Part shown: in pieces, positions 17,467 to 26,755 of the stretch
Layout: each line of letters starts with the position of its first letter
How positions within the stretch are numbered: position 1 is the first letter of the stretch
NCBI RefSeq assembly: GCF_000688255.1
Contig: NZ_JHYS01000005.1
Span: 1 to 64,000 of the forward strand
Origin: Simplicispira psychrophila DSM 11588
GTDB lineage: Bacteria; Pseudomonadota; Gammaproteobacteria; Burkholderiales; Burkholderiaceae_C
DNA length: 64,000 nt
Reading direction: 5' to 3'
Notes under the pieces: generated by a model
Seen by the model: only the letters and a program-made list of their open reading frames with translations
Told to the model about the DNA's origin: nothing
The model's database searches: none
Made by a program: the position numbers and the translations under genes

Positions 17467-19101
17467 TCAACCGATCACTCGGGTCGCGGTTTCATCGAGC
17501 CGAGGCGGCTCGACAAACGTGTGGAATGGCGCCGGCGAAGGCACTTGCCATTCCAGTCCTTCAGCGCCCTCCCACGGGTTTTGCGGCGCTGGTGCCCCTT
17601 TGCCGCGCATACAAGGCAGCACCACCGCCAGGAAAAAATACACCTGCGCAAAGCCAAAGAAAAATGCCCCGACGCTGGCCAACGCATTGAAATCAGCAAA
17701 CTGCATCGGGTAGTCGGCATAGCGGCGCGGCATACCGGCCAGGCCCAGGAAGTGCATCGGAAAGAAGATGACGTTGAACGAAATCAGCGACCACCAGAAG
17801 TGGATCTGGCCGCGCCGCTCGACATACATGCGCCCCGTCCACTTGGGCAGCCAAAAATACACCCCCGAGAACATGGCAAACAAGGAGCCGGCCACCAGGA
17901 CGTAATGGAAATGGGCAACGACGTAATAGGTGTCCTGCAACTGCACGTCGATCGGCGCCAGGGCCAAGATCAGTCCAGTGAAGCCGCCGATGGTGAAGAC
18001 AAAAATGAAGCCGATGGCAAATAGCATCGGCGTTTCAAAGGTCAACGAGCCACGCCACATGGTGGCCACCCAGTTGAAAATCTTTACCGCCGTGGGCACC
18101 GAAATCAGCATGGTGGCATACATGAAAAACAGCTGACCCGTCACCGGCATACCGGTGGTGAACATGTGGTGCGCCCACACGATGAACGACAAAATCGCAA
18201 TCGAGGAAGTGGCATACACCATCGAGGCATAGCCAAACAGCTTCTTACGCGAGAAAGCCGGCACCACCTGGCTGATGATGCCGAACGCCGGCAAGATCAT
18301 GATGTACACCTCGGGGTGGCCGAAAAACCAGAAAATGTGCTGGTACATCACCGGGTCGCCGCCGCCGCCCGGGTTGAAAAAGCTGGTGCCGAAATGGCGA
18401 TCGGTCAGCGTCATGGTGATGGCGCCCGCCAGCACTGGCATCACCGCAATCAGCAGATAGGCCGTGATCAGCCAAGTCCAGCAGAACATGGGCATCTTCA
18501 TCAGCGTCATGCCCGGCGCACGCATATTCAAAATAGTGACGATGATGTTGATCGCCCCCATGATCGACGAAGCCCCCAGCAGGTGGATCGCAAAAATGGT
18601 CGAATCCATCGAAGGCCCCATCTGCAGCGTCAGCGGGGCATACAGCGTCCAGCCCGCCGCGGGTGCACCGCCAGGCATGAAGAAAGACCCCATCATCAAA
18701 ATCGCCGCTGGCACCATCAACCAGAAACTGAAGTTGTTCATGCGCGCAAATGCCATATCCGAGGCGCCGATCTGCAGCGGCACCATCCAGTTCGCAAAGC
18801 CGACAAACGCCGGCATGATGGCGCCAAACACCATGATCAGGCCATGCATGGTGGTGAGCTGGTTGAACATCTCGGGATTGACCAGTTGCAAACCGGGCTT
18901 GAACAGTTCAGCGCGGATCAGCAGCGCCAGCACGCCACCGACCATCAGCATGGTGAAGGCAAACAACAGGTACAGCGTGCCAATGTCCTTATGGTTGGTA
19001 GCAAACAGCCAGCGGCGCCAGCCGGTGGGCGTATGGTGGTGACCATCCGCATGGCCTGCCGGATGGCCGACATACCCAGGGTTGTCGAGAACTGCGCTCA
19101 T
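17467..19101 (-). CDS. coxA: Cytochrome c oxidase subunit I
   Basis: A 544-aa, twelve-helix catalytic subunit that reduces oxygen at the heme a3/CuB centre and pumps protons. Ligand regions are all present: TTMHGLIMVFGAIMP for low-spin heme, FWFFGHPEVYIMILPAFGIISQV with the His-Tyr crosslink partners, IVWAHHMFTTGMP for the CuB His pair, and VVAHFHYVLVAGSLFA for the two heme His residues. The N-terminal cytosolic part is His-rich (HADGHHHTPTGW). ATG 19101 follows GGGGAAATCCACC. It lies 29 bp after coxB. Confidence 0.97.
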   Translation of the reverse strand: MSAVLDNPGYVGHPAGHADGHHHTPTGWRRWLFATNHKDIGTLYLLFAFTMLMVGGVLALLIRAELFKPGLQLVNPEMFNQLTTMHGLIMVFGAIMPAFVGFANWMVPLQIGASDMAFARMNNFSFWLMVPAAILMMGSFFMPGGAPAAGWTLYAPLTLQMGPSMDSTIFAIHLLGASSIMGAINIIVTILNMRAPGMTLMKMPMFCWTWLITAYLLIAVMPVLAGAITMTLTDRHFGTSFFNPGGGGDPVMYQHIFWFFGHPEVYIMILPAFGIISQVVPAFSRKKLFGYASMVYATSSIAILSFIVWAHHMFTTGMPVTGQLFFMYATMLISVPTAVKIFNWVATMWRGSLTFETPMLFAIGFIFVFTIGGFTGLILALAPIDVQLQDTYYVVAHFHYVLVAGSLFAMFSGVYFWLPKWTGRMYVERRGQIHFWWSLISFNVIFFPMHFLGLAGMPRRYADYPMQFADFNALASVGAFFFGFAQVYFFLAVVLPCMRGKGAPAPQNPWEGAEGLEWQVPSPAPFHTFVEPPRLDETATRVIG

Positions 19102-19130
19102 GGTGGATTTCCCCTGCTTTTCGATGCTGT

Positions 19131-20315
19131 TTACTTGGTGCGCTGCGCCAGCACTTCGGCCGGCTGCACCAACTGCCCCGTCTGGTTCGACCAAGCATTT
19201 TTGGTATAGCTGACCACAGCCGCCAGATCGGTATCGCTGAGCTGTTTCCAGGATGGCATGGCACCGTTGACAGCGCCATGCAACACCACCTGCAATTGCC
19301 GGGTGTGGTCGGCATCCTTGACGATGGCCGAACCATCGAGTGGCTTGATCGGCCCGGCGCCCTTGCCATTGGCTTGGTGGCAGGCGGCGCAGTTGCCGGC
19401 ATAGACCTTTTCACCGCGGGCCAGCAAGGCGGGTAGCACCCAAACCTTGGCTGGGTCATCCAGCAAGGCCGCGGCCTTCTGGGTTTGGACCTGCACCCAC
19501 TGGGTGTACTCCGGCGCCGACAGCACCTTCACATGGATCGGCATGTAGGCATGCTCTTTGCCGCACAGCTCGGCGCATTGACCGTAGTAGTCGCCCACCT
19601 TGTCAGCACGGAACCAGGTGTCGCGCACAAAGCCCGGAATGGCATCCTGCTTGATGCCAAAGGCCGGCACCATGAATGAATGGATCACGTCGTTGGCGGT
19701 GGTGATGATGCGCACTTTCTTGCCTACCGGCACTACCAGCGGGTAATCGACTTTCAGCAGGTAATCATCGGGCGCCTGGGACACGTCGCCGCTATTGGAC
19801 ATCTGGCGATGGCTGCTGTCGAGGGTGGAAATGAAGGACAGACCTTCACCTTCCCCCTGCAGATAGTCGTAGCCCCATTTCCACTGGTAGCCCGTGGTCT
19901 TGATGGTCAGGTCGGCGTTGGTGGTGTCCTTTTGCGCCACCAGCACCTTGGTGGCAGGCAGTGCCATGAGGATCACGATGACAAATGGGATCACCGTCCA
20001 GATCAACTCGACGGTGACCGATTCATGGAAATTAGCGGCCTTGGCGCCGCGCGATTTGCGATGGTGCCAAATGGAATAAAACATCACGCCAAACACGCCG
20101 ATAAAAATCACCGTGCAGACGATCAGCATCATCCAATGCAAAAAATGCTGTTCCTCGGCAATTCGGGTGACGGGCGGTGCCAGGTTCAACTGATTTACCG
20201 CCGGGCCACCGGGGAGATCGTTGACCGCATAGGCAGCGGTACCGGCCCAGGCGCTAACCCAGCACAGCACTCCAGCCAGTCGATTAGCAATGCGTTTCGT
20301 AGTACCCATTGACAT
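19131..20315 (-). CDS. coxB: Cytochrome c oxidase subunit II with fused cytochrome c (caa3 type)
   Basis: A 394-aa protein: signal peptide, two membrane helices (HFLHWMMLIVCTVIFIGVFGVMFYS and ESVTVELIWTVIPFVIVILMALP), then a CuA domain with His in DVIHSFMVPAFG and the cluster CAELCGKEHAYM. After it comes a C-terminal cytochrome c domain with CAACH and a distal Met in GAMPSWKQLSD. The covalent heme domain makes this a caa3-type oxidase accepting electrons from soluble cytochrome c. ATG 20315 is favoured over the ATG two codons later because GGGAGG sits at the right distance. It is the first gene of the minus-strand oxidase operon. Confidence 0.95.
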   Translation of the reverse strand: MSMGTTKRIANRLAGVLCWVSAWAGTAAYAVNDLPGGPAVNQLNLAPPVTRIAEEQHFLHWMMLIVCTVIFIGVFGVMFYSIWHHRKSRGAKAANFHESVTVELIWTVIPFVIVILMALPATKVLVAQKDTTNADLTIKTTGYQWKWGYDYLQGEGEGLSFISTLDSSHRQMSNSGDVSQAPDDYLLKVDYPLVVPVGKKVRIITTANDVIHSFMVPAFGIKQDAIPGFVRDTWFRADKVGDYYGQCAELCGKEHAYMPIHVKVLSAPEYTQWVQVQTQKAAALLDDPAKVWVLPALLARGEKVYAGNCAACHQANGKGAGPIKPLDGSAIVKDADHTRQLQVVLHGAVNGAMPSWKQLSDTDLAAVVSYTKNAWSNQTGQLVQPAEVLAQRTK

Positions 20316-20610
20316 CCAAGCCTCCCGTAAGTCGTAGCCTGCCACTCCTGCCGTGGCAGCACAGGGAACCTGCAAGAGCGCATTCGCGCTCTCAAAGGCC
20401 TCACCACCTGTGCCATGTTTGCTCAGACAAAACAATACGTCAGGCCCGCGACCGCACACCCCCCTATAAACCAGCAGTTCAAATGTAAAAATTCATAACT
20501 GATCAGCGAAAAGGCAAGGCATTTGGAGAGATACGAACGTGTCTATGCCAGCCCCATCAGAGCCATGGGGCTGATCAAAGAGAACGGGGCACAGGGTTTT
20601 TCAGAACCGA
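20316..20610. other. 295-bp intergenic region with hairpins upstream of coxB
   Basis: No gene is seen. Three perfect hairpins stand out: TGCCAC with GTGGCA (about 20339-20357), AGAGCGC with GCGCTCT (about 20376-20393), and AGCCCCAT with ATGGGGCT (20550-20557 and 20565-20572). The first two lie in the probable coxB leader, the third downstream of the methyltransferase gene without a T-run. A weak minus-strand promoter-like TTTACA...TATAGG lies near 20465-20490. Confidence 0.4.
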
Positions 20611-21522
20611 TCAGGACGGCGATTTTTTACGCCCCGCCCCGAGCAACATGGCGCGCATGTCCTGCAACGACACGGCGCTGTGCTCACCCACCGGCACCCG
20701 GGGCGCGGGCTTGAAGGCGTGGCCATAGACAATTTCAAAAGTCAGCGACAGGCGCCCCGCTTGCGCCGGGTCAGCCAGACGCTCGGTCAAGGCTTGCAAC
20801 AAGCGCTCATGCCAGCCGCGCCCGCGCAATCCAGCAAAGCGCTGCGGGTGCAAATTGACACCCAGTCCGCGCAGCTCTTGCAGCAGGCGCGGGGCATCGG
20901 TAAAGGTCAGGGTGATGCGCTCCATGTCCATTACCGGCTCGGCAAAGCCGGCCTGCACCAGCATATCGCCCCAGTCGTGCATATCCGTGAAAGCATGGCC
21001 GGGGGGCGGCCACCCCAGATCGGCATAGACCGCGTGCAACTCACGCAAAGAGTCCGGACCCAGGCACGAGAACATCAGGTAGCCATCCACCCCCAGAGCG
21101 CGATGCCACTGTGCAAACAAGGCCTGCGGGTCGGCCGCCATGTGCAGGGCCATATTGGCCCACAGCATTTGCACCGCGCCCTCAGCCGGGCTATCAAAAC
21201 GGGTTGCTCCTCCTGTCCAGCGTGCAGCACGCCACCACGGGCTGGCCAACGCCTGGGCCGCGTGCGTCTGGCGCTGCGGCGCGGTTTCGGTGACCAAACA
21301 CTGGGCGTCGGGATAGCGCTGGCGCACCAGGGCGTGGGCTTGCAGGCCACCGCGCACCGCATCCCAGTGGCACCACGCGGTGGGGGCTGCGCGAATCCAC
21401 TGCAAACGCGCTTCCATGCGCTGCGCCACCTCGTCGTGCAGCCAGGGCGCAACTGCAGGGGCACCCGCGTGCCATCGGGCGGCAGCAACAGGATCAATCG
21501 TGGGAGGGCGCTCGGAGGACAT
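20611..21522 (-). CDS. BioC-like SAM-dependent methyltransferase
   Basis: A 303-aa class I methyltransferase. The SAM-binding region is weak at its first glycine loop, but QMLWANMALHMAADPQALFAQWHRAL and YLMFSCLGPDSLRELHAVYADLGWPPPGHAFTDMHDWGDMLVQAGFAEPVMDME follow the BioC pattern of malonyl-ACP O-methyltransferases that start pimeloyl synthesis for biotin. No other biotin genes are nearby, so the role is tentative. It is divergent from the ComF gene. Confidence 0.7.
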   Translation of the reverse strand: MSSERPPTIDPVAAARWHAGAPAVAPWLHDEVAQRMEARLQWIRAAPTAWCHWDAVRGGLQAHALVRQRYPDAQCLVTETAPQRQTHAAQALASPWWRAARWTGGATRFDSPAEGAVQMLWANMALHMAADPQALFAQWHRALGVDGYLMFSCLGPDSLRELHAVYADLGWPPPGHAFTDMHDWGDMLVQAGFAEPVMDMERITLTFTDAPRLLQELRGLGVNLHPQRFAGLRGRGWHERLLQALTERLADPAQAGRLSLTFEIVYGHAFKPAPRVPVGEHSAVSLQDMRAMLLGAGRKKSPS

Positions 21523-21587
21523 GGATAAAACAGGTCAAAAAAGAAGGCAACAAAAGGACACGCAAGCCTCTTATATTGGACACCAAC

Positions 21588-22307
21588 ATGTTGAACACGT
21601 TCGCTTCAAGGGTATCGGCCGGTTGGCGCAGCTGGGCCGGGCATATTCCCAGCCAGTGCGCGGTGTGCCATGCGTGGCCCGCGCAGCGCATCTGCAACGC
21701 CTGCAGTGCACGGTTTGCTCCGCCACAGCCACGCTGCAGGACCTGCGCCTTGCCTCTGCCCGGCTCTGTGCAGCAATGTGGCGCCTGCCTGCGCCAGCCA
21801 CCGCCACTGGACTGCTGCATGGCTGCCGTCGATTACGGCTATCCGTGGGCACACGCCATAGCGCAGTTCAAATTTCAGGGCGACCCCGGCTGGGCCAGCG
21901 CTCTGGCCGCACTGCTGCACCGCACACCGCAGGCAACCCAGGCACTGGCTGCGGCCGATTGGGTACTGCCGATCCCCTTGTCACGCCAACGCCTGCAGGA
22001 GCGGGGCTTCAACCAGGCACTGCTGCTGGCACGCCAATTGGCGCCGGACAAAAGCAGCGCAGCCCTGCTGTTGCGCCTGCAGCACACCCGAGCCCAAAGC
22101 CGGCTGACGCGCACGCAGCGCTTGCACAATCTGGACGACGCCTTTGCCGTGGAGCCTTTACAGTTGGCACACCTGCAAGGCAAAAAAATCGTACTGGTCG
22201 ATGATGTGATGACCACGGGCGCTACGCTACACACGGCGGCGCTGGCGCTGCGCCAGGCCGGAGCGCAACACATCACCGCCATGGTGGTGGCCCGTACGGC
22301 CCACTGA
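21588..22307 (+). CDS. ComF family phosphoribosyltransferase-like protein
   Basis: A 239-aa protein. The N-terminal part has zinc-type Cys pairs (CAVC, CNAC, CRTC, CGAC). The C-terminal half is a phosphoribosyltransferase fold with the PRPP loop VLVDDVMTTGATLHTA. RQRLQERGFNQALLLARQLA and RTRTQ-type segments are typical of ComF/GntX. ComF is needed for DNA uptake in competent bacteria and GntX for gluconate use in others; the role here is open. ATG 21588 is preferred to an upstream TTG. Confidence 0.88.
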   Translation: MLNTFASRVSAGWRSWAGHIPSQCAVCHAWPAQRICNACSARFAPPQPRCRTCALPLPGSVQQCGACLRQPPPLDCCMAAVDYGYPWAHAIAQFKFQGDPGWASALAALLHRTPQATQALAAADWVLPIPLSRQRLQERGFNQALLLARQLAPDKSSAALLLRLQHTRAQSRLTRTQRLHNLDDAFAVEPLQLAHLQGKKIVLVDDVMTTGATLHTAALALRQAGAQHITAMVVARTAH

Positions 22308-22388
22308 TGCCGCAATGATCAAACCTTGGATACTTTTTCTTACTTTGAGTCGCTTAGGACGGCACTGCCCGCTCTGACAATAAGCGCC

Positions 22389-22886
22389 ATGTTCAATATC
22401 GTTCTGGTCGAGCCTGAAATCCCCCCCAACACCGGCAATGTAATCCGCCTGGCCGCTAACACCGGGTGCACCCTGCACCTGATAGAGCCGCTGGGGTTTT
22501 CCATGGAAGACCGGCTCATGCGCCGGGCTGGCCTGGATTACCACGAATACGCACGCGTGTTGCGCCACCCCGGCTGGACAGCTTTTTTGCGCACCATGCA
22601 GCCTGACCCAGCACGTATGTTTGCCCTCACTACTCATGCCAGCGGCCTGCTGCATGACGCCACCTTCCTGCCGGGCGACTGGTTTGTTTTTGGTGCCGAA
22701 ACCCGGGGCCTGCCGCCCGTGCTGCGCGACACCTTCCCGCCCGCACAGCGTCTGCGCCTGCCGATGGTGGCCAGCCAGCGCAGCCTGAACCTGTCCAATG
22801 CGGTGGCGGTGACCGTGTTTGAAGGCTGGCGCCAAAACAATTTCGGCGCTGCCCCAGCACTAGCTCCCGCTATCACACCCGCTTAA
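22389..22886 (+). CDS. trmL: tRNA (cytidine/uridine-34-2'-O)-methyltransferase
   Basis: A 165-aa SPOUT-family enzyme that methylates the wobble ribose of tRNA-Leu. MFNIVLVEPEIPPNTGNVIRL is the classic N-terminus, so ATG 22389 is chosen over an upstream start. The knot motifs are FVFGAETRGLPP, LRLPMVASQRSLNLSNAVAV. Length matches the family, apart from a short Ala/Pro-rich tail. The gene follows the ComF gene by about 80 bp. Confidence 0.94.
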   Translation: MFNIVLVEPEIPPNTGNVIRLAANTGCTLHLIEPLGFSMEDRLMRRAGLDYHEYARVLRHPGWTAFLRTMQPDPARMFALTTHASGLLHDATFLPGDWFVFGAETRGLPPVLRDTFPPAQRLRLPMVASQRSLNLSNAVAVTVFEGWRQNNFGAAPALAPAITPA

Positions 22887-23180
22887 GGCTTTTTTACGGC
22901 CCTAACAAAGCCGCGAAACCGTCCTGCACACTGGACTGTCAATGCGCAGTGCGCTGTGCGCCGCCTCAGCCGAATTGCGTTATTCAATTTGTCGAATGCC
23001 TCACTTCCATGAAGTGTTTGTTGCCAGATACGCTGTATTCATCAGGGTAAGCGCTTGATAAAGTGGCGCCATCGATGAATGGGACTCTTCCCAGGAGACT
23101 TCACCGACGGAGCGATTGAACGCGCTACGACCCTCCGGTTTGATCGCAAGACTGTGGAATGAAACGTCTGGAGCATCGCC
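22887..23180. other. 294-bp intergenic region, no gene recognised
   Basis: Between trmL and the DUF4148 gene. No open frame with coding character and no clear terminator with T-run is visible. The last part probably holds the DUF4148 promoter and leader, with GGAG seven bases before its ATG. Confidence 0.4.
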
Positions 23181-23525
23181 ATGAAAACTTCCTCTGTACT
23201 CCTCGCCAGCGCCCTCTGTCTGGGCACAGTAGCGGCCCATGCCACGCCCGACAATGGCTTTGGAGAAACTTACCCCAACTTCCAGCCACACACGCAAAGC
23301 ACGCTAACGCGGTCAGCCGTGGAAGCCGATGTGATGGCGGCACGCAAGGCTGGCACCATGCGCTTCGAAGGCGACGGATACGACCAGCCCGCACCCATGA
23401 CCATGAGACACAGCAACTTGACGCGCCAGGCGGTGGAGACGGATCGGACGAATGCACGCGCAGCGGGTTACCTGGAACCTGAGGGAAACAGGAATGAAGC
23501 ATCCACTCCTACCGCCCCACGCTGA
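23181..23525 (+). CDS. DUF4148 family exported protein
   Basis: A 114-aa protein with a clear signal peptide (MKTSSVLLASALCLGTVAAHA). The mature part contains an internal duplication: LTRSAVEADVMAARKAGTM and LTRQAVETDRTNARAAGYL, the helix motif of DUF4148, a betaproteobacterial family of unknown function. GGAG precedes the ATG. It converges on egtB, 51 bp away. Likely periplasmic. Confidence 0.8.
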   Translation: MKTSSVLLASALCLGTVAAHATPDNGFGETYPNFQPHTQSTLTRSAVEADVMAARKAGTMRFEGDGYDQPAPMTMRHSNLTRQAVETDRTNARAAGYLEPEGNRNEASTPTAPR

Positions 23526-23576
23526 TACACGCGGGCGCAGAACGGGTTCCCATGCTCTGAAAATGTATCCACGCTC

Positions 23577-24773
23577 TCAGCCACTGCGCGCCAGCCGAAT
23601 GCCAGAGAACTGCCAGCAGGCTGACGCCGGGAAAAAATTGCGGTAACTGGCCCGTCCATGGCCAGCGGGCGTGGCGCTTGAGCCGCCGCGCAGCACATAT
23701 TGGTTGACCATGAATTTGCCGTTGTATTCGCCAATGGCGCCCGGCCCGGCCTGAAAACCTGGGTAAGGGCTATAGCTGGACGACGTCCACTGCCACACAT
23801 CACCTTCCAATTGCGACAGTTGCACCAGCTTTGGCGCCTGCGCTGCCGCATGTTCCCACTCGGCCTCGGTGGGTAGGCGCGCACCGCTCCAACGCGCATA
23901 AGCGTCGGCCTCGTACAGCGATACATGCACCAGCGGGGCGTGCGCATCCAGGGTGCAGCGCCCGCCCAGCGTAAATTCCTGCCAGGCCCCGTCCTCGCCG
24001 CACTGCCAATACAACGGGTGCTCACGGCCTTGGGCATTGCGCCAGTCCCAGCCCTCAGACAGCCACAGCGCCGGGTCGGCATAGCCCCCGGCATCGATGA
24101 AAGCAGCGTATTCGCCATTCGTCACCAGCCGCGTAGCCAGGGCATAGGGTTCCAGATACACACGGTGGCGCGGCAGTTCGTTGTCGTAGCAAAACCCCTG
24201 ACCGACGTGGCCAATCTCCACCACGCCAGCGCTCCAGGACTGCCAGGCCAGCGGCGCCGGCGTTGGCCTCAGAGGCGGCACACTGTCCGCACCGGCATAG
24301 GCCGGCGCCAGCGGGTTGCACCACAGCAGGTGCTTGATGTCGGTGAGCAACAGTTCCTGGTGCTGCTGCTCGTGCTGCAGCCCCAAGACCACCACCTCGG
24401 CTACGGCCGCCGCTTGGCCACTGGCCAGCACGCGGGCCATGCGCTGATCCACGTCGGCCCGGTAGTCCAGCACACGCGCCAACGCCGGGCGTGTCAGCAA
24501 ACCACGCTGCGGGCGCGGATGGCGCGCTCCGACAGCGTGGTAATAGGAGTTGAAAAGCGCACGAAAGTCCGCATCAAACGGCCGAAAGTCGGGCTCACAA
24601 GCCGCCAGCACAAAGGTTTCAAAAAACCATGCCGTATGTCCCAGATGCCATTTGGTCGGACTGGCGTCGGGCATGGACTGCACGCAGCAGTCTTCGGCCG
24701 ACAGCGGCGCTGCCAGCGCCAGCGTACGCTCGCGCACCGCGCGGTACTCGTGCGGACTCGGTAGCGCCCTCAT
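23577..24773 (-). CDS. egtB: EgtB-like sulfoxide synthase (ergothioneine pathway)
   Basis: A 398-aa non-heme iron enzyme that joins a sulfur donor to hercynine (trimethylhistidine) with oxygen. The DinB-like N-terminal half has iron ligands in KWHLGHTAWFFE (His43/His46) and GLQHEQQHQELLL (His134 and His138). The C-terminal half is an FGE-sulfatase-type domain: RLPTEAEWEHAA, WTSSSYSPYPGF and VLRGGSSATP. Its ATG overlaps the egtD stop by four bases, so the two are coupled. No egtA, egtC or egtE is in the window, so the sulfur donor cannot be deduced from context. Confidence 0.93.
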   Translation of the reverse strand: MRALPSPHEYRAVRERTLALAAPLSAEDCCVQSMPDASPTKWHLGHTAWFFETFVLAACEPDFRPFDADFRALFNSYYHAVGARHPRPQRGLLTRPALARVLDYRADVDQRMARVLASGQAAAVAEVVVLGLQHEQQHQELLLTDIKHLLWCNPLAPAYAGADSVPPLRPTPAPLAWQSWSAGVVEIGHVGQGFCYDNELPRHRVYLEPYALATRLVTNGEYAAFIDAGGYADPALWLSEGWDWRNAQGREHPLYWQCGEDGAWQEFTLGGRCTLDAHAPLVHVSLYEADAYARWSGARLPTEAEWEHAAAQAPKLVQLSQLEGDVWQWTSSSYSPYPGFQAGPGAIGEYNGKFMVNQYVLRGGSSATPAGHGRASYRNFFPASACWQFSGIRLARSG

Positions 24774-25750
24774 GGCCGTGCCAGCACCACGGCAAACCAG
24801 TTCTGCGCATCGGTCCAGGCCTGCACTTGGGCAAAACCGGCCCCCTCCAGCAGAGCAGTGAAGCCATGCAGGTCATATTTGTAACTATTTTCTGTGTGAA
24901 TGGACTCACCTGCCCCAAAGACGCGCCCCCCGCCCGGCCAGCGCACATGCACTTCAGTGCGTGCCTGCAGATGCATTTCAATACGCTTTTCATCGACATT
25001 GAAAAACGCCTTGTGCGCCCAGTCGTCTTCGTCAAAGTCGCTGCCGATCAGGCGATTGACATGGCGCAGGATGTTGCGGTTGAACGCTGCCGTCACACCG
25101 GCGGCGTCGTCATAGGCCGCTTCCAGCACCCGCTTGGGCTTGAGCAGATCGACTCCTAGCAGCAGCGCGCCATCGCTGCCCACCAGTGCCCGCATCCGCT
25201 GTAACAACTGCAGCGCCTGAGGGGGGTCATAGTTGCCAATCGAAGAACCCGGATAAAACACCACCCGCCGCTCCCGTGGGACATCGGCCGGCAACACCAA
25301 GTCGAGCGTCAGATCCGCCACCACAGCGCGCACCTGGACCGCCGGGCAGGCCACCTGCAACTGGCGCACGCCCGTGCGCAGGCAGTCGGCTGAAATATCG
25401 AGCGCCACAAAAAACTGCGGCGCCAACCAAGCACACAACTGGCGTGCCTTGTCGCAATTGCCAGCTCCCCACTCGATTACGGTGGCGCCCGGCGCAATCT
25501 GCTGCGCCAGGACATCGGCATGGCTGGCCAGGATGTGCTGCTCAGTGCGCGTGGGGTAGTACTCCGGCAGGCGGGTGATCTCTTCAAACAGCGCCGAGCC
25601 ACGCGCATCATAAAAATATTTGGAGGCGATCGACGCTGGCCGCACCTGCAGCGCGGTTACCAGCTCGACGCGCTGGGCTGGGGTGGCGGTGGGGCTACCC
25701 AGCCAAGTTCGCGCCGGAATGGACGCAGAAACACTGTGCACGAATGACAT
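24770..25750 (-). CDS. egtD: L-histidine N-alpha-methyltransferase
   Basis: A 326-aa SAM-dependent enzyme that trimethylates histidine to hercynine. YFYDARGSALFEEITRLPEYYPTRTEQHIL is the EgtD signature N-terminus. The SAM site is VIEWGAGNCDKARQL, and the Rossmann core continues with FVALDISADCLR. FYPGSSIGNYDPPQALQLL and LLGVDLLKPKRVLEAAYDDAAGVTAAFNRN also fit. The gene starts the egtD-egtB pair; a copy of the dispersed repeat lies between it and the upstream LysE gene on the same strand. Confidence 0.95.
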   Translation of the reverse strand: MSFVHSVSASIPARTWLGSPTATPAQRVELVTALQVRPASIASKYFYDARGSALFEEITRLPEYYPTRTEQHILASHADVLAQQIAPGATVIEWGAGNCDKARQLCAWLAPQFFVALDISADCLRTGVRQLQVACPAVQVRAVVADLTLDLVLPADVPRERRVVFYPGSSIGNYDPPQALQLLQRMRALVGSDGALLLGVDLLKPKRVLEAAYDDAAGVTAAFNRNILRHVNRLIGSDFDEDDWAHKAFFNVDEKRIEMHLQARTEVHVRWPGGGRVFGAGESIHTENSYKYDLHGFTALLEGAGFAQVQAWTDAQNWFAVVLARP

Positions 25751-25807
25751 GGCAGATTCCTTTCGATTCCACCGGTGCCCGCATCGCCGGCCACAGCAGA
25801 ATAATCA

Positions 25808-25868
25808 TAAAAATCCCTCCAACGCTTATCAGGAAAGCGCTTATAGCTACATATTTAATAGCATTTTA
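25808..25868. repeat. Dispersed repeat copy between LysE gene and egtD
   Basis: On the minus strand: ATGTAGCTATAAGCGCTTTC followed by CTGATAAGCG. Same core as the other copies. Confidence 0.65.
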
Positions 25869-25874
25869 TTCAAA

Positions 25875-26534
25875 TCAACTGGCACGCGCGCCACGCTGGA
25901 CAAAAAACAACCCCGCCCCTACCGCCATCAACAGACCGCCAAACACCCGGTTTTGTGCCCGCATGGCGCGCGCGCTGCGCAGCAAGCGGCGCAAGGCACT
26001 GGCGCTGGCCGCATAGCTGTGCATCACCACCATATCTACCGCCACCATGGTGGCCGCCAGAATCACCAACTGCAGCGCCAGCGGACGCGCTTCGGACAGA
26101 AACTGCGGTAATACGGCGACCATGAAAATGATGCCCTTGGGATTGGTAGCGTTGGTGAAAAACCCCGTGGCGCAGCGCTTTTGCCAGCTGCCAGCAGCCG
26201 CACCGATGGCGGCGTCATCGCTGGAATCACTGACCACCACAGGCGCTGCCGAACCGGCTCGCCACTGGGAAAAGCCGACATATATCAGATAGCACGCGCC
26301 CAGCACCTTGACCGTATTGAACGCGACCTCGGACGCCAGCAGCAGCGAGCCCACCCCCGCACCAGCCACCAGCAAAATCAATAGCAACCCCAGTTGCAGC
26401 CCAAAAATAGTGGCACTGGTCTTGCGCACGCCATACGACAGTCCATGGCTCATCGACAGCACTGCGCCCGAACCCGGCGACACCGCAATCACGCACGCCG
26501 CCGCCAGAAAAGCCAACCAAGTATGCAAATCCAT
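25875..26534 (-). CDS. LysE/RhtB family amino-acid exporter
   Basis: A 219-aa inner-membrane protein with about six helices. The N-terminus LHTWLAFLAAACVIAVSPGSGAVLSMSHGLSYGVRKTSATIFGLQLGL carries the SPGP-like motif and the conserved GxxxG turn of the LysE family; FFTNATNPKGIIFMVAVLPQFL is the second signature. ATG 26534 gives the standard length; a longer upstream reading contains non-family sequence. The exported substrate is unknown. It lies upstream of egtD on the same strand, so export of a related amino acid is possible but speculative. Confidence 0.88.
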   Translation of the reverse strand: MDLHTWLAFLAAACVIAVSPGSGAVLSMSHGLSYGVRKTSATIFGLQLGLLLILLVAGAGVGSLLLASEVAFNTVKVLGACYLIYVGFSQWRAGSAAPVVVSDSSDDAAIGAAAGSWQKRCATGFFTNATNPKGIIFMVAVLPQFLSEARPLALQLVILAATMVAVDMVVMHSYAASASALRRLLRSARAMRAQNRVFGGLLMAVGAGLFFVQRGARAS

Positions 26535-26755
26535 TCGAAAATCTTCGCTCAAAAAGTGGGGAATGCATCTTAGCAAGGGGCGTGCAGAACGACTGAAACA
26601 AAAATCCTGATGCAACCAATCACCCCTGACTCTTGCAGACAGACACCCAACGCATATCTGCACGGCGACCGGGCCAGTGCCAAAATTACGCTCCCCACCC
26701 TTTGGCCAGCAGCCGTTTTGGCCACTCCCAGGCTGGCGCACTTTGGCGCACTTGC

